Source: Pseudomonas viridiflava (GTDB lineage Bacteria > Pseudomonadota > Gammaproteobacteria > Pseudomonadales > Pseudomonadaceae). From it: a stretch of 64,000 nucleotides of DNA. A program made the position numbers and the translations under genes. Under the pieces are notes generated by a model that saw only the letters and a list, made by a program, of their open reading frames with translations, was not told the DNA's origin and ran no database searches. The stretch lies in contig UVIF01000023.1 of NCBI GenBank assembly GCA_900596015.1, positions 1 through 64,000 of the forward strand, read 5' to 3'. This document shows, piece after piece, positions 27,022 to 35,848 of the stretch (its first letter is position 1; the number at the start of each line of letters is the position of its first letter).

Positions 27022-28185
27022 TCAGGGCGTTGGCAGCGCTGCACCTTTGGGCCACAGCAACCACACCTGACCTTCCTGCTTCATGTTTCCGGCCAGTTCG
27101 CCGGCCTCCGCTCCCGTACCCCAGAACAGATCGGCACGCACTTCGCCGGCGATGGCGCCACCGGTGTCCTGCGCGGCGACCGGGCGCACGACCGGGCTGC
27201 CGTCCGGGCGCGTGGTCGAGAGCCACAACAGGCTGCCCAGCGGGATCACCTTGCGATCGATGGCCACACTGTAGCCTGCCGTCAGCGGCACGTTCAGCGA
27301 GCCCCGCGGCCCCTCGGTGCTGTCCGGACGCAGGCTGAAGAACACATAGCTCGGATTGCTGGCGAGCAATTCCGGGACGCGTTGGGGGTTGGCCCCGGCC
27401 CAGTCACGGATGCGGCCCATGCTCACTTCTTCTTTTTTCAGCAGGCCTTGCTCCACCAGCCAGCGGCCAACCGGGCGGTAGGGGTGGCCGTTCTGATCGG
27501 CATAACCGACGCGCAGTTGCCGACCATTGTCCAGTTGCAAGCGGCCTGAACCTTGGATCTGCAGGAACTGCAGGTCCATGGGGTCGCGCATCCACGCCAC
27601 CACGGGTGCGCGGTCGATGCCTTGACGCTGGATGGTGGCCGCATCGTCATAGGGGCGCAGCACTTGACCATCGAGTCGCCCACGCAGGCGCTTGCCTTTG
27701 AGTTCGGGGTAGAGGCTGTCCAATTGCACGCTGATCATGTCTGCCGGCACGCCGTACACCGGCACCGGATGCCCTGCGTCTGCCTTGAGGCTGCCGGGAT
27801 AGACGGGCTCGTAGTAGCCAGTGATCAGGCCGTGTTCGCCTTTTTCTGCAGAGCGCAGGCCGAAGACCTGCAGTTGTGTCTGGAGGAAGGTGCGGATCGC
27901 TGTAGGGGAGGTTTCCACCGACTGCGCCGCGGCGCAGGTCGGGCCCCAGATTGCGTCCTTGGCCAGGCGCTGGCAGGCCGAGCGCCAGGCGATGAAGCCG
28001 GCCTGCAGGTCACTGTCGCTGACCTTTGGCAAGTCGTCCCAGGTGGCTGGTGCGTAGGTGGCGACGGGTTGTGTGGGTGGCACGGGCTTGTTGTCGTTGT
28101 CGCAGGCGGACAACAGCGCCAGCGCTGGCACGACGCCGATGAGCAGGCGTCGCCAGGGGAAACGGAAATGGGTCACGCAACGCAT
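27022..28185 (-). CDS. mltA: Membrane-bound lytic murein transglycosylase A
   Basis: An outer-membrane lipoprotein that cleaves peptidoglycan to 1,6-anhydro-muropeptides. The 387-aa protein has a signal peptide with lipobox LLSAC (Cys28), the MltA double-psi barrel domain (GYYEPVYPGSLK near residue 122) and the C-terminal 3D domain containing the catalytic aspartate in AAQDTGGAIAGE with RADLFWG after it. Length is close to E. coli MltA (365). It is a single gene, convergent with the signalling operon and followed upstream by a REP pair. Confidence 0.94.
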   Translation of the reverse strand: MRCVTHFRFPWRRLLIGVVPALALLSACDNDNKPVPPTQPVATYAPATWDDLPKVSDSDLQAGFIAWRSACQRLAKDAIWGPTCAAAQSVETSPTAIRTFLQTQLQVFGLRSAEKGEHGLITGYYEPVYPGSLKADAGHPVPVYGVPADMISVQLDSLYPELKGKRLRGRLDGQVLRPYDDAATIQRQGIDRAPVVAWMRDPMDLQFLQIQGSGRLQLDNGRQLRVGYADQNGHPYRPVGRWLVEQGLLKKEEVSMGRIRDWAGANPQRVPELLASNPSYVFFSLRPDSTEGPRGSLNVPLTAGYSVAIDRKVIPLGSLLWLSTTRPDGSPVVRPVAAQDTGGAIAGEVRADLFWGTGAEAGELAGNMKQEGQVWLLWPKGAALPTP

Positions 28186-28270
28186 CCTGATAGCGAGAGG
28201 AGGCGGGTACTTTGGATAAACCCGCCCCCAACGTCAAATCCATGCGGCGATCGCCCAAACAACCATGGCC

Positions 28271-28340
28271 GCCGACGCGGCTTGCGCCGCTGCTACAAGG
28301 GATGGTGTCGTTCTGTAGCAGCGGCGCAAGCCGCGTCCGG
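28271..28340. repeat. Inverted REP pair upstream of mltA
   Basis: GACGCGGCTTGCGCCGCTGC with TACA and its inverted copy TGTAGCAGCGGCGCAAGCCG with CGTC are separated by ~16 bp and can form a ~24-bp hairpin. Same family as 7317, 32297 and 47167. Confidence 0.88.
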
Positions 28341-28363
28341 CTTGATGCGGTTGTCCACCTGCA

Positions 28364-28693
28364 TCAGCAATAGCTGGCAATGCGACGAACCTGGCCCTGT
28401 CCCTGGCCTAGGGTCCATTCGCGATTGAGGGTCTGGAACACATCGTTGACGAACTGCCGATCGGCCGCCGCTTTCTTGCCGACATAGCCCTTGCCGCGGC
28501 GGTAGATCGGCATGCGCGCGCGCAGTTCGGGGTGGTTGCGCTCGAAATCCTCTCCGTCGGCGTCATTGGCCAGGGCGTCGATGTGGACATCGCCACGCTG
28601 GCAGACCCAAAGAATGTGGTCATCGAGGCTGTCACGGCCGGCCGCCAGGATACGGGCGAGTTGGTCAACGGTGGGTTGGTGGTTCAGGTTCAT
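28364..28693 (-). CDS. Hypothetical protein, 109 aa
   Basis: A soluble, charged protein beginning MNLNHQPTVDQLARILAAGR with no signal peptide or membrane segment. The first half is helical; the second half has a basic patch (YRRGKGYVGKKAAADR). Codon usage and composition look like those of neighbouring genes, and GGAGC lies 6 bp before the start. I do not recognise the family. It is flanked by the REP pair and by a long region without a clear gene. Confidence 0.65.
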   Translation of the reverse strand: MNLNHQPTVDQLARILAAGRDSLDDHILWVCQRGDVHIDALANDADGEDFERNHPELRARMPIYRRGKGYVGKKAAADRQFVNDVFQTLNREWTLGQGQGQVRRIASYC

Positions 28694-28723
28694 GTGTACG
28701 CTCCTTGAGCTCTGTTTGATCTG

Positions 28724-29011
28724 TCAGGTTGTCGTCCTCAACACGCGTTGGCAGGTACGCTTCACGTGTTGTCCGTCTAGGTCAGTACTGGCTCGAGCTC
28801 GATGTGTAGTGCCGCAAACCGTTACTACATGAAAGCCATGCCGTTCAGGTTGCAGCGGCCCGCCGGGTACGCGGATGTCATCGGAGTGGCTCGATGGCTC
28901 ATCGAGCAGAGTCAGTTTCGACTCCGCTCTGTTCCCGATCAGGGAGACGGCCTCATCATGCAAGTCCCAGGTGGTTGAGTCAATGGATATGTAGTGCTTT
29001 TTTATCAGCAC
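28724..29011 (-). CDS. Doubtful ORF, possibly a decayed regulator fragment, 95 aa
   Basis: A GTG-started frame on the minus strand beginning VLIKKHYISIDSTTWDLHDE. The first ~45 residues look protein-like and faintly resemble the N-terminal winged-helix strand of CadC/HilA-type regulators, while the rest is basic and low in structure. An AT-rich patch lies just upstream, as expected of a promoter, but no clear ribosome-binding site is seen and the start lies inside the palindrome. It may be a remnant or may not be translated. Confidence 0.25.
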   Translation of the reverse strand: MLIKKHYISIDSTTWDLHDEAVSLIGNRAESKLTLLDEPSSHSDDIRVPGGPLQPERHGFHVVTVCGTTHRARASTDLDGQHVKRTCQRVLRTTT

Positions 29012-29018
29012 TACATAT
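28987..29018. promoter_or_regulatory. Perfect 12-bp inverted repeat in an AT-rich patch
   Basis: ATATGTAGTGCT and its exact complement AGCACTACATAT flank an 8-bp T-rich centre, followed by TTTAATTA. It may be an operator for a dimeric regulator, or a terminator-like hairpin. It lies 210 bp before the sensor kinase start. Confidence 0.6.
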
Positions 29019-29227
29019 TTTAATTATGACCTGCGAGTCACGTATTCCGGACCCTCGAGGCGTGCGTGCATCCCGTTGACGGGTCCTTGGAAAAAAGCCG
29101 GACGGCGCCCCCGGCGTCTTCATGATCACGAAAGCCTCGGCAAGGCTTGATTGTTCAGGCGTCTCCCCTAATCATGCTCGGCCCGAGCGCAGCCGGTGCG
29201 AGCTGTGCGAGTAGCCAATGGAGCCGT

Positions 29228-30499
29228 ATGGAGTTCAAGCAAAGTCTGAGTCGACGTATCGTCATCGTGTTTGCCTTGATGAGCGCTTTCGTCGCCGGTG
29301 TGTTTGCGGTCGGCATCGTTGCCACCGTGCACCTGGTGGAGCGCAAACTGACGACCATGAGTTTGAGCGGCAACCTGCATCGCCTGCTGTTGGTCGACAA
29401 CGCGGACGACTGGCGCCATCGCCCCGAAAAAGACGAGCTGTTCTACATCGAAGGTGGCGACGGCGACCTGAGCATGCCCAACGAGCTCAAGACCTTGCCG
29501 GTCGGATTCCAGGAGCTCACGCTCGGGCCACGTACCTACTACGCCATGGTCGCCCAGGTCGACAACCGCCAATACGTACTGCTGCGCGATCAGGAGGGCA
29601 TGGAGCAGCGTGCCCATGTGCTGTTCATCGTGGTGGGCGCCGGCTTTCTGTTGAGCATCGCTCTGGCGATCATGTTGGGTGGATTGCTGGCCCGCAGAGT
29701 CATGGCGCCGGTCGTGCGGCTGGCCCGTCAGGTCCGCCATCGCGACAAGATGCTTGGCCTGGCGCCGCCGCTGTCGCCCGATTACACCGACGATGAAGTC
29801 GGCGAGTTGGCGCGCTCTTTCGATGAAACGCTGAGCAAGCTGCGTGCGGCGCTCAATCGCGAGCAGATGTTCACCAGCGACGTCAGCCATGAGCTGCGCA
29901 CGCCGTTGATGATCCTCGCCAGTTCCTGTGACCTGCTGCTGGCCACCGAGCTGGATGAGCGCTCGCACCGTCAAGTGGCGCGGATTGCCCGGGCCACCGA
30001 CGGCATGAGCCAGCTGGTTGAAACGTTCCTGCAGCTGGCGCGCGACCGCGATGCAGCCAGCCACGGCAACCCCTCCGCCACCTTGCGCCGGACCGCCGAC
30101 GAACTGGTCGAGATCTGGGGGCGCCAGATCGAGGCCAAGGGTCTTGAATTCATCTACGTCGTCGACAGCCAGTCGAGCGAGATCTACAACCACGCGTTCC
30201 TGCATTCGGTAATGGGCAACCTGCTGCGCAACGCCTGGCACTACACCGACACCGGCTTCGTGCGCCTGACCTTGACCGAAAAGGGGTTCCATGTCGAAGA
30301 CAGTGGCATTGGTATCCCGGAAGAAAAGCGCAACGCCATGTTTCAGCCATTCGTGCGTGGCGATGAGCAGCGCGGCGAGGGCCTGGGTCTGGGCTTGTCG
30401 CTGGTGCAGCGCATTTGTGTCAACCAGGGCTGGAGCGTCAGCTTGAGCAGCCGCGAGCCCCATGGCTGCTTTTTTGCCGTGCAATTGAGCGAGGCGTAG
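29228..30499 (+). CDS. Orphan membrane sensor histidine kinase
   Basis: A 423-aa classical kinase with TM1 near residues 12-35 (VIVFALMSAFVAGVFAVGIV), a ~100-residue periplasmic sensor, TM2 near 135-157 and a HAMP-like linker (RRVMAPVVRLARQVRHRD). HisKA has His221 in [12 protein letters not shown], and a compact ATPase follows (MGNLLRNAWHYTDTG, EDSGIGI, GEGLGLGLSLV). The start MEFKQSLSRR at 29228 was chosen because the cytoplasmic tail and TM1 follow directly; the open frame goes 27 codons further up without domain features. No response regulator is adjacent, so the partner is encoded elsewhere or has been lost from the region upstream. Confidence 0.88.
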   Translation: MEFKQSLSRRIVIVFALMSAFVAGVFAVGIVATVHLVERKLTTMSLSGNLHRLLLVDNADDWRHRPEKDELFYIEGGDGDLSMPNELKTLPVGFQELTLGPRTYYAMVAQVDNRQYVLLRDQEGMEQRAHVLFIVVGAGFLLSIALAIMLGGLLARRVMAPVVRLARQVRHRDKMLGLAPPLSPDYTDDEVGELARSFDETLSKLRAALNREQMFTSDVSHELRTPLMILASSCDLLLATELDERSHRQVARIARATDGMSQLVETFLQLARDRDAASHGNPSATLRRTADELVEIWGRQIEAKGLEFIYVVDSQSSEIYNHAFLHSVMGNLLRNAWHYTDTGFVRLTLTEKGFHVEDSGIGIPEEKRNAMFQPFVRGDEQRGEGLGLGLSLVQRICVNQGWSVSLSSREPHGCFFAVQLSEA

Positions 30500-30699
30500 C
30501 ACCAGGACACGCTCGAGGCGTGCGCCCAGTCACAGTCTTTTTGTGAACCTTGCCACCTTTTCGTGGTCTTTCAGCTGGCGGCTTGGACCGACGGCATGCC
30601 GGGCAATAGGCCCAGGGGAGCTTTTCATCGCCTTCCTTCGCAAGTAGTAGCCACCCGTAGCGGTAGTAGCGACAGGCACCACCGGTGCAGGCCCAGCCC

Positions 30700-30719
30700 G
30701 CGGGACATTGTTGTCCCGC
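30700..30719. other. Stem-loop in the leader of the SH3-domain gene
   Basis: GCGGGACA-TTGT-TGTCCCGC is a perfect 8-bp stem about 55 bp before the start codon at 30773, followed by GGGGCCTTTTTTC at ~30738-30750. It could be a leader hairpin with a downstream T-run. The rest of 30500-30772 shows no gene. Confidence 0.4.
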
Positions 30720-30772
30720 TATCGAATGGTCCGTTCATCGGGGCCTTTTTTCTTATTCATGTGAAGATCGCC

Positions 30773-31432
30773 ATGCCCTCATCTCAACGTCTTTCTACCG
30801 TATTCAGCCGCACCCGCCTGGTAGCCACCGGCCTGTTCGCCGGTCTCCTGTTCACCGTCGGCCCTGCGCATGGCGAAGAAGCACCTGGCACCAGCCGCTG
30901 GGTCAGTGACAACCTGAGTACCTTCGTGCGCAGTGGCCCTACCGATGGCTATCGCATCGTCGGCAGTTTGAAGTCCGGTCAGAAGGTCGAATTGCTGTCC
31001 ACCCAGGGCGACTACAGCCAGGTGCGCGGCGAAGGCGGTTCCAGTGTCTGGATCCCCAGCAGCGACCTGCAACCCACGCCCGGTCCCGCCGAGCACGTTC
31101 CGCTGCTGACCCAGCAGGTGGCCGATCTGAGCGGCAAGCTGCAAGCCATCGACGACAGCTGGAAGAACCGAGTGCAAGGCATGCAGGAAACCCTCGATGC
31201 GCGCAAGAAGCTGATCGACGAGCTGGAGGCGCGCAGCAAGGCCCTGAATGCCGAACTCGGCGATGCCCAGTCCGAGTTGCGCAGCACCCAGGCCAAATTG
31301 GGCGATGAAAACAAGCACGTCATGATGAGCTATATGATCTATGGCGGCAGCATTGCCGGTGCCGGCTTGCTGGCGGGGCTGATCCTGCCGATGATGACGC
31401 GTGGTCGCAAGCGTAACGATCGCTGGTTCTGA
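30773..31432 (+). CDS. SH3-domain protein with coiled coil and C-terminal membrane anchor (TIGR04211/YgiM-like)
   Basis: A 219-aa envelope protein. The signal peptide ends near GPAHGEE (residue ~33) and is followed by a bacterial SH3 domain (~38-100; SDNLSTFVRSGPTDGYRIVG). A long coiled coil runs ~110-185 (LTQQVADLSGKLQAIDDSWK through ELRSTQAKLGDE), then a transmembrane helix (~190-208; GGSIAGAGLLAGLILPMM) and a basic cytoplasmic tail. This order matches YgiM-like proteins, thought to act in the periplasm near the cell wall. The start at 30773 puts the signal peptide at the N-terminus. Confidence 0.85.
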   Translation: MPSSQRLSTVFSRTRLVATGLFAGLLFTVGPAHGEEAPGTSRWVSDNLSTFVRSGPTDGYRIVGSLKSGQKVELLSTQGDYSQVRGEGGSSVWIPSSDLQPTPGPAEHVPLLTQQVADLSGKLQAIDDSWKNRVQGMQETLDARKKLIDELEARSKALNAELGDAQSELRSTQAKLGDENKHVMMSYMIYGGSIAGAGLLAGLILPMMTRGRKRNDRWF

Positions 31433-31523
31433 AGGCGCCGCCTACAGGTTGCGCTGAACCCGCCCGGCCGCTCGATGATCTATGGTAGTGCACTCCATAT
31501 CGCCATTCACAGAGAGCCTTGCC

Positions 31524-32246
31524 ATGAACACCAGTGATCTACTCGAACAACTGCTGCGCGGTCGCAGCGGGCAATCCTCGGTCGGCCAGCCTGGCGCCTC
31601 GAGCCAGCCAGGCGCCACGAAAGGGCAGGGCGGTCTGGGTGATCTGCTGGGCGGCCTGCTCGGTGGCGGCCGCGGCACATCGGGCCGCGCCGGGCTGGGT
31701 GGACTTGGCGGTTTGTTGGGTGGCCTGGGCGGTTTGCTGGGCGGACGTGGCGGCAGTCGCTCCGGTTCGGGCAAATACGCGGCCCTGGCGTCGTTGGGAA
31801 TGATGGCTTTCAAGGCTTATCAGGCCTGGCAGCAACAGCAGGCAGCGGCACCCCAGCAAGCGTTGCGCACTGTCGATCAGCTGTCCGACTCCGAAGTTGA
31901 AGGCCACAGCCATGCGATTTTGCGCGCGCTGATTGCCGCGGCCAAGGCCGATGGCCGGGTGGATGCACAGGAGGAAGCCGCGATTCGCGCCGAATTGACC
32001 GAGCATGCCGAGGACGCGCAGTTGCAGCAGTGGCTGGACGCGGAATTGGCGCGGCCGCTGGACGCGCAAGAGCTGGCCAGTGCCGCCGATGGCCCGGCGA
32101 TGGCAGCAGAGATGTACCTCGCCAGCGTGATGCTCATGGGTCAGCAGGATGCCGGCGAACGTGCCTGGCTCGACCAATTGGCAGCCGCCTTGAACCTGGC
32201 TCCGGAGCTTCGCGCCCAGCTCGATCAGCAGGCCAAGGCGCAATAA
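31524..32246 (+). CDS. DUF533 (YebE-like, TerB-fold) inner-membrane protein
   Basis: A 240-aa protein. Residues 1-15 are polar, residues ~35-80 are extraordinarily rich in Gly and Leu in repeats of the type GGLGGLLGG, and residues ~85-240 are the helical TerB-like DUF533 domain (ILRALIAAAKADGRVDAQEE, YLASVMLMG). The Gly/Leu segment probably packs in or against the membrane. The start MNTSDLLEQLLRGR at 31524 was preferred over an upstream in-frame ATG at 31482 because family members begin at this motif. Function unknown; homologues are stress-associated. Confidence 0.85.
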   Translation: MNTSDLLEQLLRGRSGQSSVGQPGASSQPGATKGQGGLGDLLGGLLGGGRGTSGRAGLGGLGGLLGGLGGLLGGRGGSRSGSGKYAALASLGMMAFKAYQAWQQQQAAAPQQALRTVDQLSDSEVEGHSHAILRALIAAAKADGRVDAQEEAAIRAELTEHAEDAQLQQWLDAELARPLDAQELASAADGPAMAAEMYLASVMLMGQQDAGERAWLDQLAAALNLAPELRAQLDQQAKAQ

Positions 32247-32296
32247 CCCCTACCTCAAAAGCCGTACGGCGATGCTGCAGGCCAACCCCACGCACC

Positions 32297-32380
32297 GCCG
32301 ACGCAGCTCGCGCCGCTGCTACAGAACCCCCCCCACCTGCGCACCGACAGCCTCTGTAGCAGCGGCGCAAGCCGCGTCCG
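32297..32380. repeat. Inverted REP pair between the DUF533 gene and xthA
   Basis: GCCGACGCAGCTCGCGCCGC with TGCTACAG and the inverted CTGTAGCAGCGGCGCAAGCC with GCGTCCGG are about 28 bp apart. They sit between convergent genes and probably act as a shared 3' structure. Confidence 0.85.
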
Positions 32381-32406
32381 GGTGCACCGCCAATTCTGCG
32401 TGCTGG

Positions 32407-33225
32407 TTACATACCCCCCAACACCAACCAGATCGGCGCGTGGTCGGAAGGTTTTTCCATGGCGCGCAGGTCGTAGTCGATCCCGGCGGCCTGGACCTGT
32501 GGCAGCAACCTGCGGGACGCCAGGATCACATCGATGCGCAGGCCGCGCTTGGGCTGGTCTTCGAAGCCGCGGCTGCGGTAATCGAACCAGCTGAACCGGT
32601 CGGCGACCTCCGGGTGCAAATGGCGGAAGCTGTCGACCAGGCCCCAGTCCTGCAACCGTTGCATCCATTCGCGTTCTTCGGGCAAAAAACTGCACTTGCC
32701 CGTCTTCAGCCAGCGCTTGGCGTTGTCCGCCCCGATCCCAATATCGCAGTCCTGGGGCGAAATGTTCACATCGCCCATCACGATCAATGGCTGATCATTG
32801 TTGAATCCGGTTTCCAGCAAGGCCTGCAAGTCGCTGTAGAAGCGCTGCTTGGCGGGAAACTTGGTGGGGTGATCGCGGCTTTCACCCTGCGGGAAGTAGC
32901 CGTTCATCACTGTGATGACCTGGCCCTGAGCAGTGGCGAATGTGCCACGGATGAAGCGACGTTGAGCGTCGTCCTCGTCACCGGCAAAGCCCTTGTGGAT
33001 ACTCAGCGGCGCGGCGCGGGAGAGCAGGGCTACGCCGTAATGTCCCTTCTGCCCATGAAAGTGCACGTGATAGCCCAGCGCCTCGACTTCGGCCTGCGGA
33101 AACTGCTCATCCGACACCTTGGTTTCCTGCAGGCCGATCACATCCGGCTGGTGCTTGTCGATCAACGCCGCCAGCTGATGGGGGCGGGCGCGCAAGCCGT
33201 TGATGTTGAACGAGACGATTTTCAT
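32407..33225 (-). CDS. xthA: Exodeoxyribonuclease III
   Basis: A 272-aa AP endonuclease/3'-5' exonuclease of base-excision repair. Family motifs are all present: [15 protein letters not shown] at the N-terminus, the metal ligand Glu in [37 protein letters not shown], and C-terminal DVILASRRL with SDHAPIW carrying the catalytic Asp-His. Length is as in E. coli XthA (268). The start at MKIVSF is unambiguous; an upstream extension of 42 codons is unrelated. It is divergent from the GNAT gene with 161 bp between, and convergent with DUF533 through the REP pair. Confidence 0.95.
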   Translation of the reverse strand: MKIVSFNINGLRARPHQLAALIDKHQPDVIGLQETKVSDEQFPQAEVEALGYHVHFHGQKGHYGVALLSRAAPLSIHKGFAGDEDDAQRRFIRGTFATAQGQVITVMNGYFPQGESRDHPTKFPAKQRFYSDLQALLETGFNNDQPLIVMGDVNISPQDCDIGIGADNAKRWLKTGKCSFLPEEREWMQRLQDWGLVDSFRHLHPEVADRFSWFDYRSRGFEDQPKRGLRIDVILASRRLLPQVQAAGIDYDLRAMEKPSDHAPIWLVLGGM

Positions 33226-33386
33226 GGTCGCGGATCCTGGCAAATGCGCGATGCTAACGGAGTGTGGCGCGAGCGACCAGCACGGCGGCCGACATTCAAG
33301 CGTGATTTGCCTGCCCCAGGCACGGAACCCCTGTCGCCGCGCATCGTCCATTGACTACTCGTTGCACTCGCCAAGGACAGACCCCC

Positions 33387-34055
33387 ATGCTCCAGACCTC
33401 GACCACCGCTGCAGAAGTACGTCAGCTCGATGGTGGTTACGCTCGGGAAACCCGTGCGCTGCTCTACCAGACCTATCTGCTCGACCCGACCTTTGCCTAC
33501 CTGTTCGAAGCCGATCGTCCCGGGTTCGAGCGCCGCGTGCGTTCCACGGTGCGGCAGCTGGTCAATCAGCATTTCCTCCAGGACCTTCCGGCCCTGGGCC
33601 TGTTCTTCGATGACCGCCTGGCCGGTGTCGCGCTGGTGGCGCCGCCCCAGCGTCGCCTGGGCATTACCGAGAGTTGGGCCTGGCAATGGCGGATGATGCT
33701 CGGCACCGGTGTGGAAGGTACCCGTCGCTACCTTGAATACCATCATGCCGTACAGCACTGCCTGCCTTCGGATGCGGTGCATGTGTTGCCGCTGATGGGC
33801 CTGCACCCCGATTACCAGGGCCCTGAACTGGCCGAGCAACTGCTGACGGCGGTGCACAATTGGTGCGCCCAGGACCCGACGTCCGAGGGTGTCGTGTTGG
33901 ACACTGGCAATCCGCGCTATCTGGCGTTCTTCGAGCGCCAGGGCTATACCCAGATTGGGGAGGTGCCGCTGGGGCCGGTGGTCGAGCACGTGTTCTTCCA
34001 TCCCAGCCCTGAAACTGTCCGCAGCTCTGAAACAGTCGGTTACGCACAGAGCTGA
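33387..34055 (+). CDS. GNAT-family N-acetyltransferase
   Basis: A 222-aa acetyl-CoA-dependent acyltransferase. The fold is recognisable by DRLAGVALVAPP (strand 4), HVLPLMGLHPDYQGPELAEQ (acetyl-CoA loop, here QGPELA in place of the usual QxxGxG/A) and LDTGNPRYLAFFERQGYTQI near the C-terminus. The substrate cannot be predicted. The start MLQTSTTAAEVRQL at 33387 gives a complete domain, with an in-frame extension of 12 codons upstream being unlikely. Single gene, 65 bp before tamA and possibly cotranscribed. Confidence 0.82.
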   Translation: MLQTSTTAAEVRQLDGGYARETRALLYQTYLLDPTFAYLFEADRPGFERRVRSTVRQLVNQHFLQDLPALGLFFDDRLAGVALVAPPQRRLGITESWAWQWRMMLGTGVEGTRRYLEYHHAVQHCLPSDAVHVLPLMGLHPDYQGPELAEQLLTAVHNWCAQDPTSEGVVLDTGNPRYLAFFERQGYTQIGEVPLGPVVEHVFFHPSPETVRSSETVGYAQS

Positions 34056-34120
34056 TCTCGGATCATCCACGACGCCTGGCAGGGTCCAAATCGACGTACG
34101 GGTCGTGATAGCATTCGCCT

Positions 34121-35848
34121 ATGAACTATTCAGGACGATTGGCCAGCAGCCTGGCGCTGTTGGTCGCAAGTATGGCGGCTCAGGCCCAAAGCGTACTCGA
34201 TGTGCGCGTCAACCCTGCCAATCCGGCGCTCAAAAGCAATGTCGAAGGCTATATCGGCAGCTTGGGTGATCGTGACGGTGAGGCGCTGTTGCGCTTCAGT
34301 CGCGGCGCCGAGGAGCAGGCGCAGAAGGCAGCGCAGGCGCTCGGCTACTATCAGGCGCATGTGACCAGCGAAGTGCAACCGGGCGAAAATCCCCGTCTGC
34401 TGCTGCACATCGAGCCGGGAGAGCCTATCCATCTGCGCAACGTCACCGTACGTGTCGAAGGTCCGGCGGCCCAATTCAAGGCCTTCCGCGTGCCGCACAG
34501 CCGAGAGCTGGCACCCGGCGCGGTGCTCAACCACGGTCAGTACGAAAATGCCAAGCAGCTGATCCAGAACCAGGCCTCGCGCTATGGGTTCTTCAGTGGC
34601 ACTTTCAGCAAGCAGCGTCTGGCCGTCGACCCCCGGGCGGGACTGGCTGACATAGAACTGGTGTACAACAGCGGTCCGCGTTTCAAGCTGGGCAAGGTGA
34701 GCTTCCAGGGCGATACGCCGTTCGACGACGAACTGCTGCGGCGCATGGTGCCCTTCAAGGAAGACACCGCCTACGATTCCGAACTGATTGCCGAGCTGAA
34801 CCAGGCGCTGCAATCGAGTGGCTATTTCGAAGGCGTGCGCGTCGACGCCGCGCCCACGGCAGCCACCGAGCGGGTCATTCCCGTGGACGTGCAACTGACC
34901 ACGCGCAAGCCCCGGACCATGGGCTTGGGCCTGGGTTATTCGACCGATGTGGGGCCGCGCGGCAAAGCCAATTGGACCCGCCATTGGGTCAATCCCCAGG
35001 GTCACAGCTATGGTGCGGAAATGGAGCTCTCCGCGCCTCGGCAGAACGTCGGGCTGTGGTATGACATCCCCCTGGATCCACCCCTCACCGATAAACTGCG
35101 TTGGGCCGGCGGCTATCAATACGAAGAGCTGGCCAATACCGACAGCCTGAGCAAGCTGCTGACGTTCGGGCCCGAATGGCACAGCAAATTGCCCAGCGGC
35201 TGGCAGCGTGTCATCTCGCTGAAGTGGCAGCGCGAAGAATACCGGCTTGGCGACGACTCCGGCCTCAGTACCTTGCTGATGCCAGGCATCAGCTACGCCT
35301 ACCTCAAAAGCGATAACAAGGTCGACCCGCACAACGGCTACCGCGTGCAGTTCGATGCGCAAGTGGCCAAGGAAGGACTGCTGTCGGACACCAACCTGTT
35401 GCATGGCAACGTAATGCTCAAAGGCTTGACCACCGTGGCACAGAACCACCGCCTGCTTGGCCGGGTACAACTGGGCGGCAATGCCACCAACGGCTACAAG
35501 TCGGTTCCACCTTCCTTGCGCTTCTTCGCCGGTGGCGACCAGAGCGTGCGCGGCTACGACTATCAGACCCTGACCCCGGAGAACTCCGATGGCGACCGCA
35601 TCGGTGGACGCTACATGGTGGCTGGCAGTGTGGAATACCAGTACTCGATTGCCGAGAAATGGCGCCTGGCAACCTTCATCGACAAAGGCAACTCGTTTAA
35701 CGACCTGAAATTCGCCGACCTCAAGACAGGCATCGGCGTGGGCGTGCGCTGGGTCTCGCCGGTAGGCCCGATTCGTCTCGATCTCGCCCATGCCATGGAT
35801 GACGACGGTGGCGTGCGCCTGCACTTTTCCATGGGGCCGGAACTATGA
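34121..35848 (+). CDS. tamA: Outer-membrane translocation/assembly module protein TamA
   Basis: A 575-aa Omp85-family protein. A signal peptide (cleavage near AAQA-QS, residue ~23) is followed by three POTRA domains (~24-265; the second contains NAKQLIQNQASRYGFFSGTF) and a C-terminal 16-strand beta barrel with the Omp85 motif VRGYDYQTLTPEN and a terminal aromatic-rich strand ending in Leu. With TamB it helps insert autotransporters and other outer-membrane proteins and possibly moves phospholipids. It overlaps tamB by 4 bp (ATGA), indicating coupled translation. Confidence 0.94.
   Translation: MNYSGRLASSLALLVASMAAQAQSVLDVRVNPANPALKSNVEGYIGSLGDRDGEALLRFSRGAEEQAQKAAQALGYYQAHVTSEVQPGENPRLLLHIEPGEPIHLRNVTVRVEGPAAQFKAFRVPHSRELAPGAVLNHGQYENAKQLIQNQASRYGFFSGTFSKQRLAVDPRAGLADIELVYNSGPRFKLGKVSFQGDTPFDDELLRRMVPFKEDTAYDSELIAELNQALQSSGYFEGVRVDAAPTAATERVIPVDVQLTTRKPRTMGLGLGYSTDVGPRGKANWTRHWVNPQGHSYGAEMELSAPRQNVGLWYDIPLDPPLTDKLRWAGGYQYEELANTDSLSKLLTFGPEWHSKLPSGWQRVISLKWQREEYRLGDDSGLSTLLMPGISYAYLKSDNKVDPHNGYRVQFDAQVAKEGLLSDTNLLHGNVMLKGLTTVAQNHRLLGRVQLGGNATNGYKSVPPSLRFFAGGDQSVRGYDYQTLTPENSDGDRIGGRYMVAGSVEYQYSIAEKWRLATFIDKGNSFNDLKFADLKTGIGVGVRWVSPVGPIRLDLAHAMDDDGGVRLHFSMGPEL

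Larger units (their letters stand above)
28694..29227. other. 534-bp region without a firmly supported gene
   Basis: The stretch between the 109-aa gene and the sensor kinase is less coding-like than its surroundings and contains the lowest-GC patch nearby (about 28980-29035). It holds a perfect palindrome (28987-29018), a doubtful minus-strand frame (28724-29011), and toward 29090-29110 a GC-rich hairpin-like stretch (GACGGCGCCCCCGGCGTC). The plus-strand promoter of the kinase must lie here. No response regulator partner for the kinase is found in it. Confidence 0.6.
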
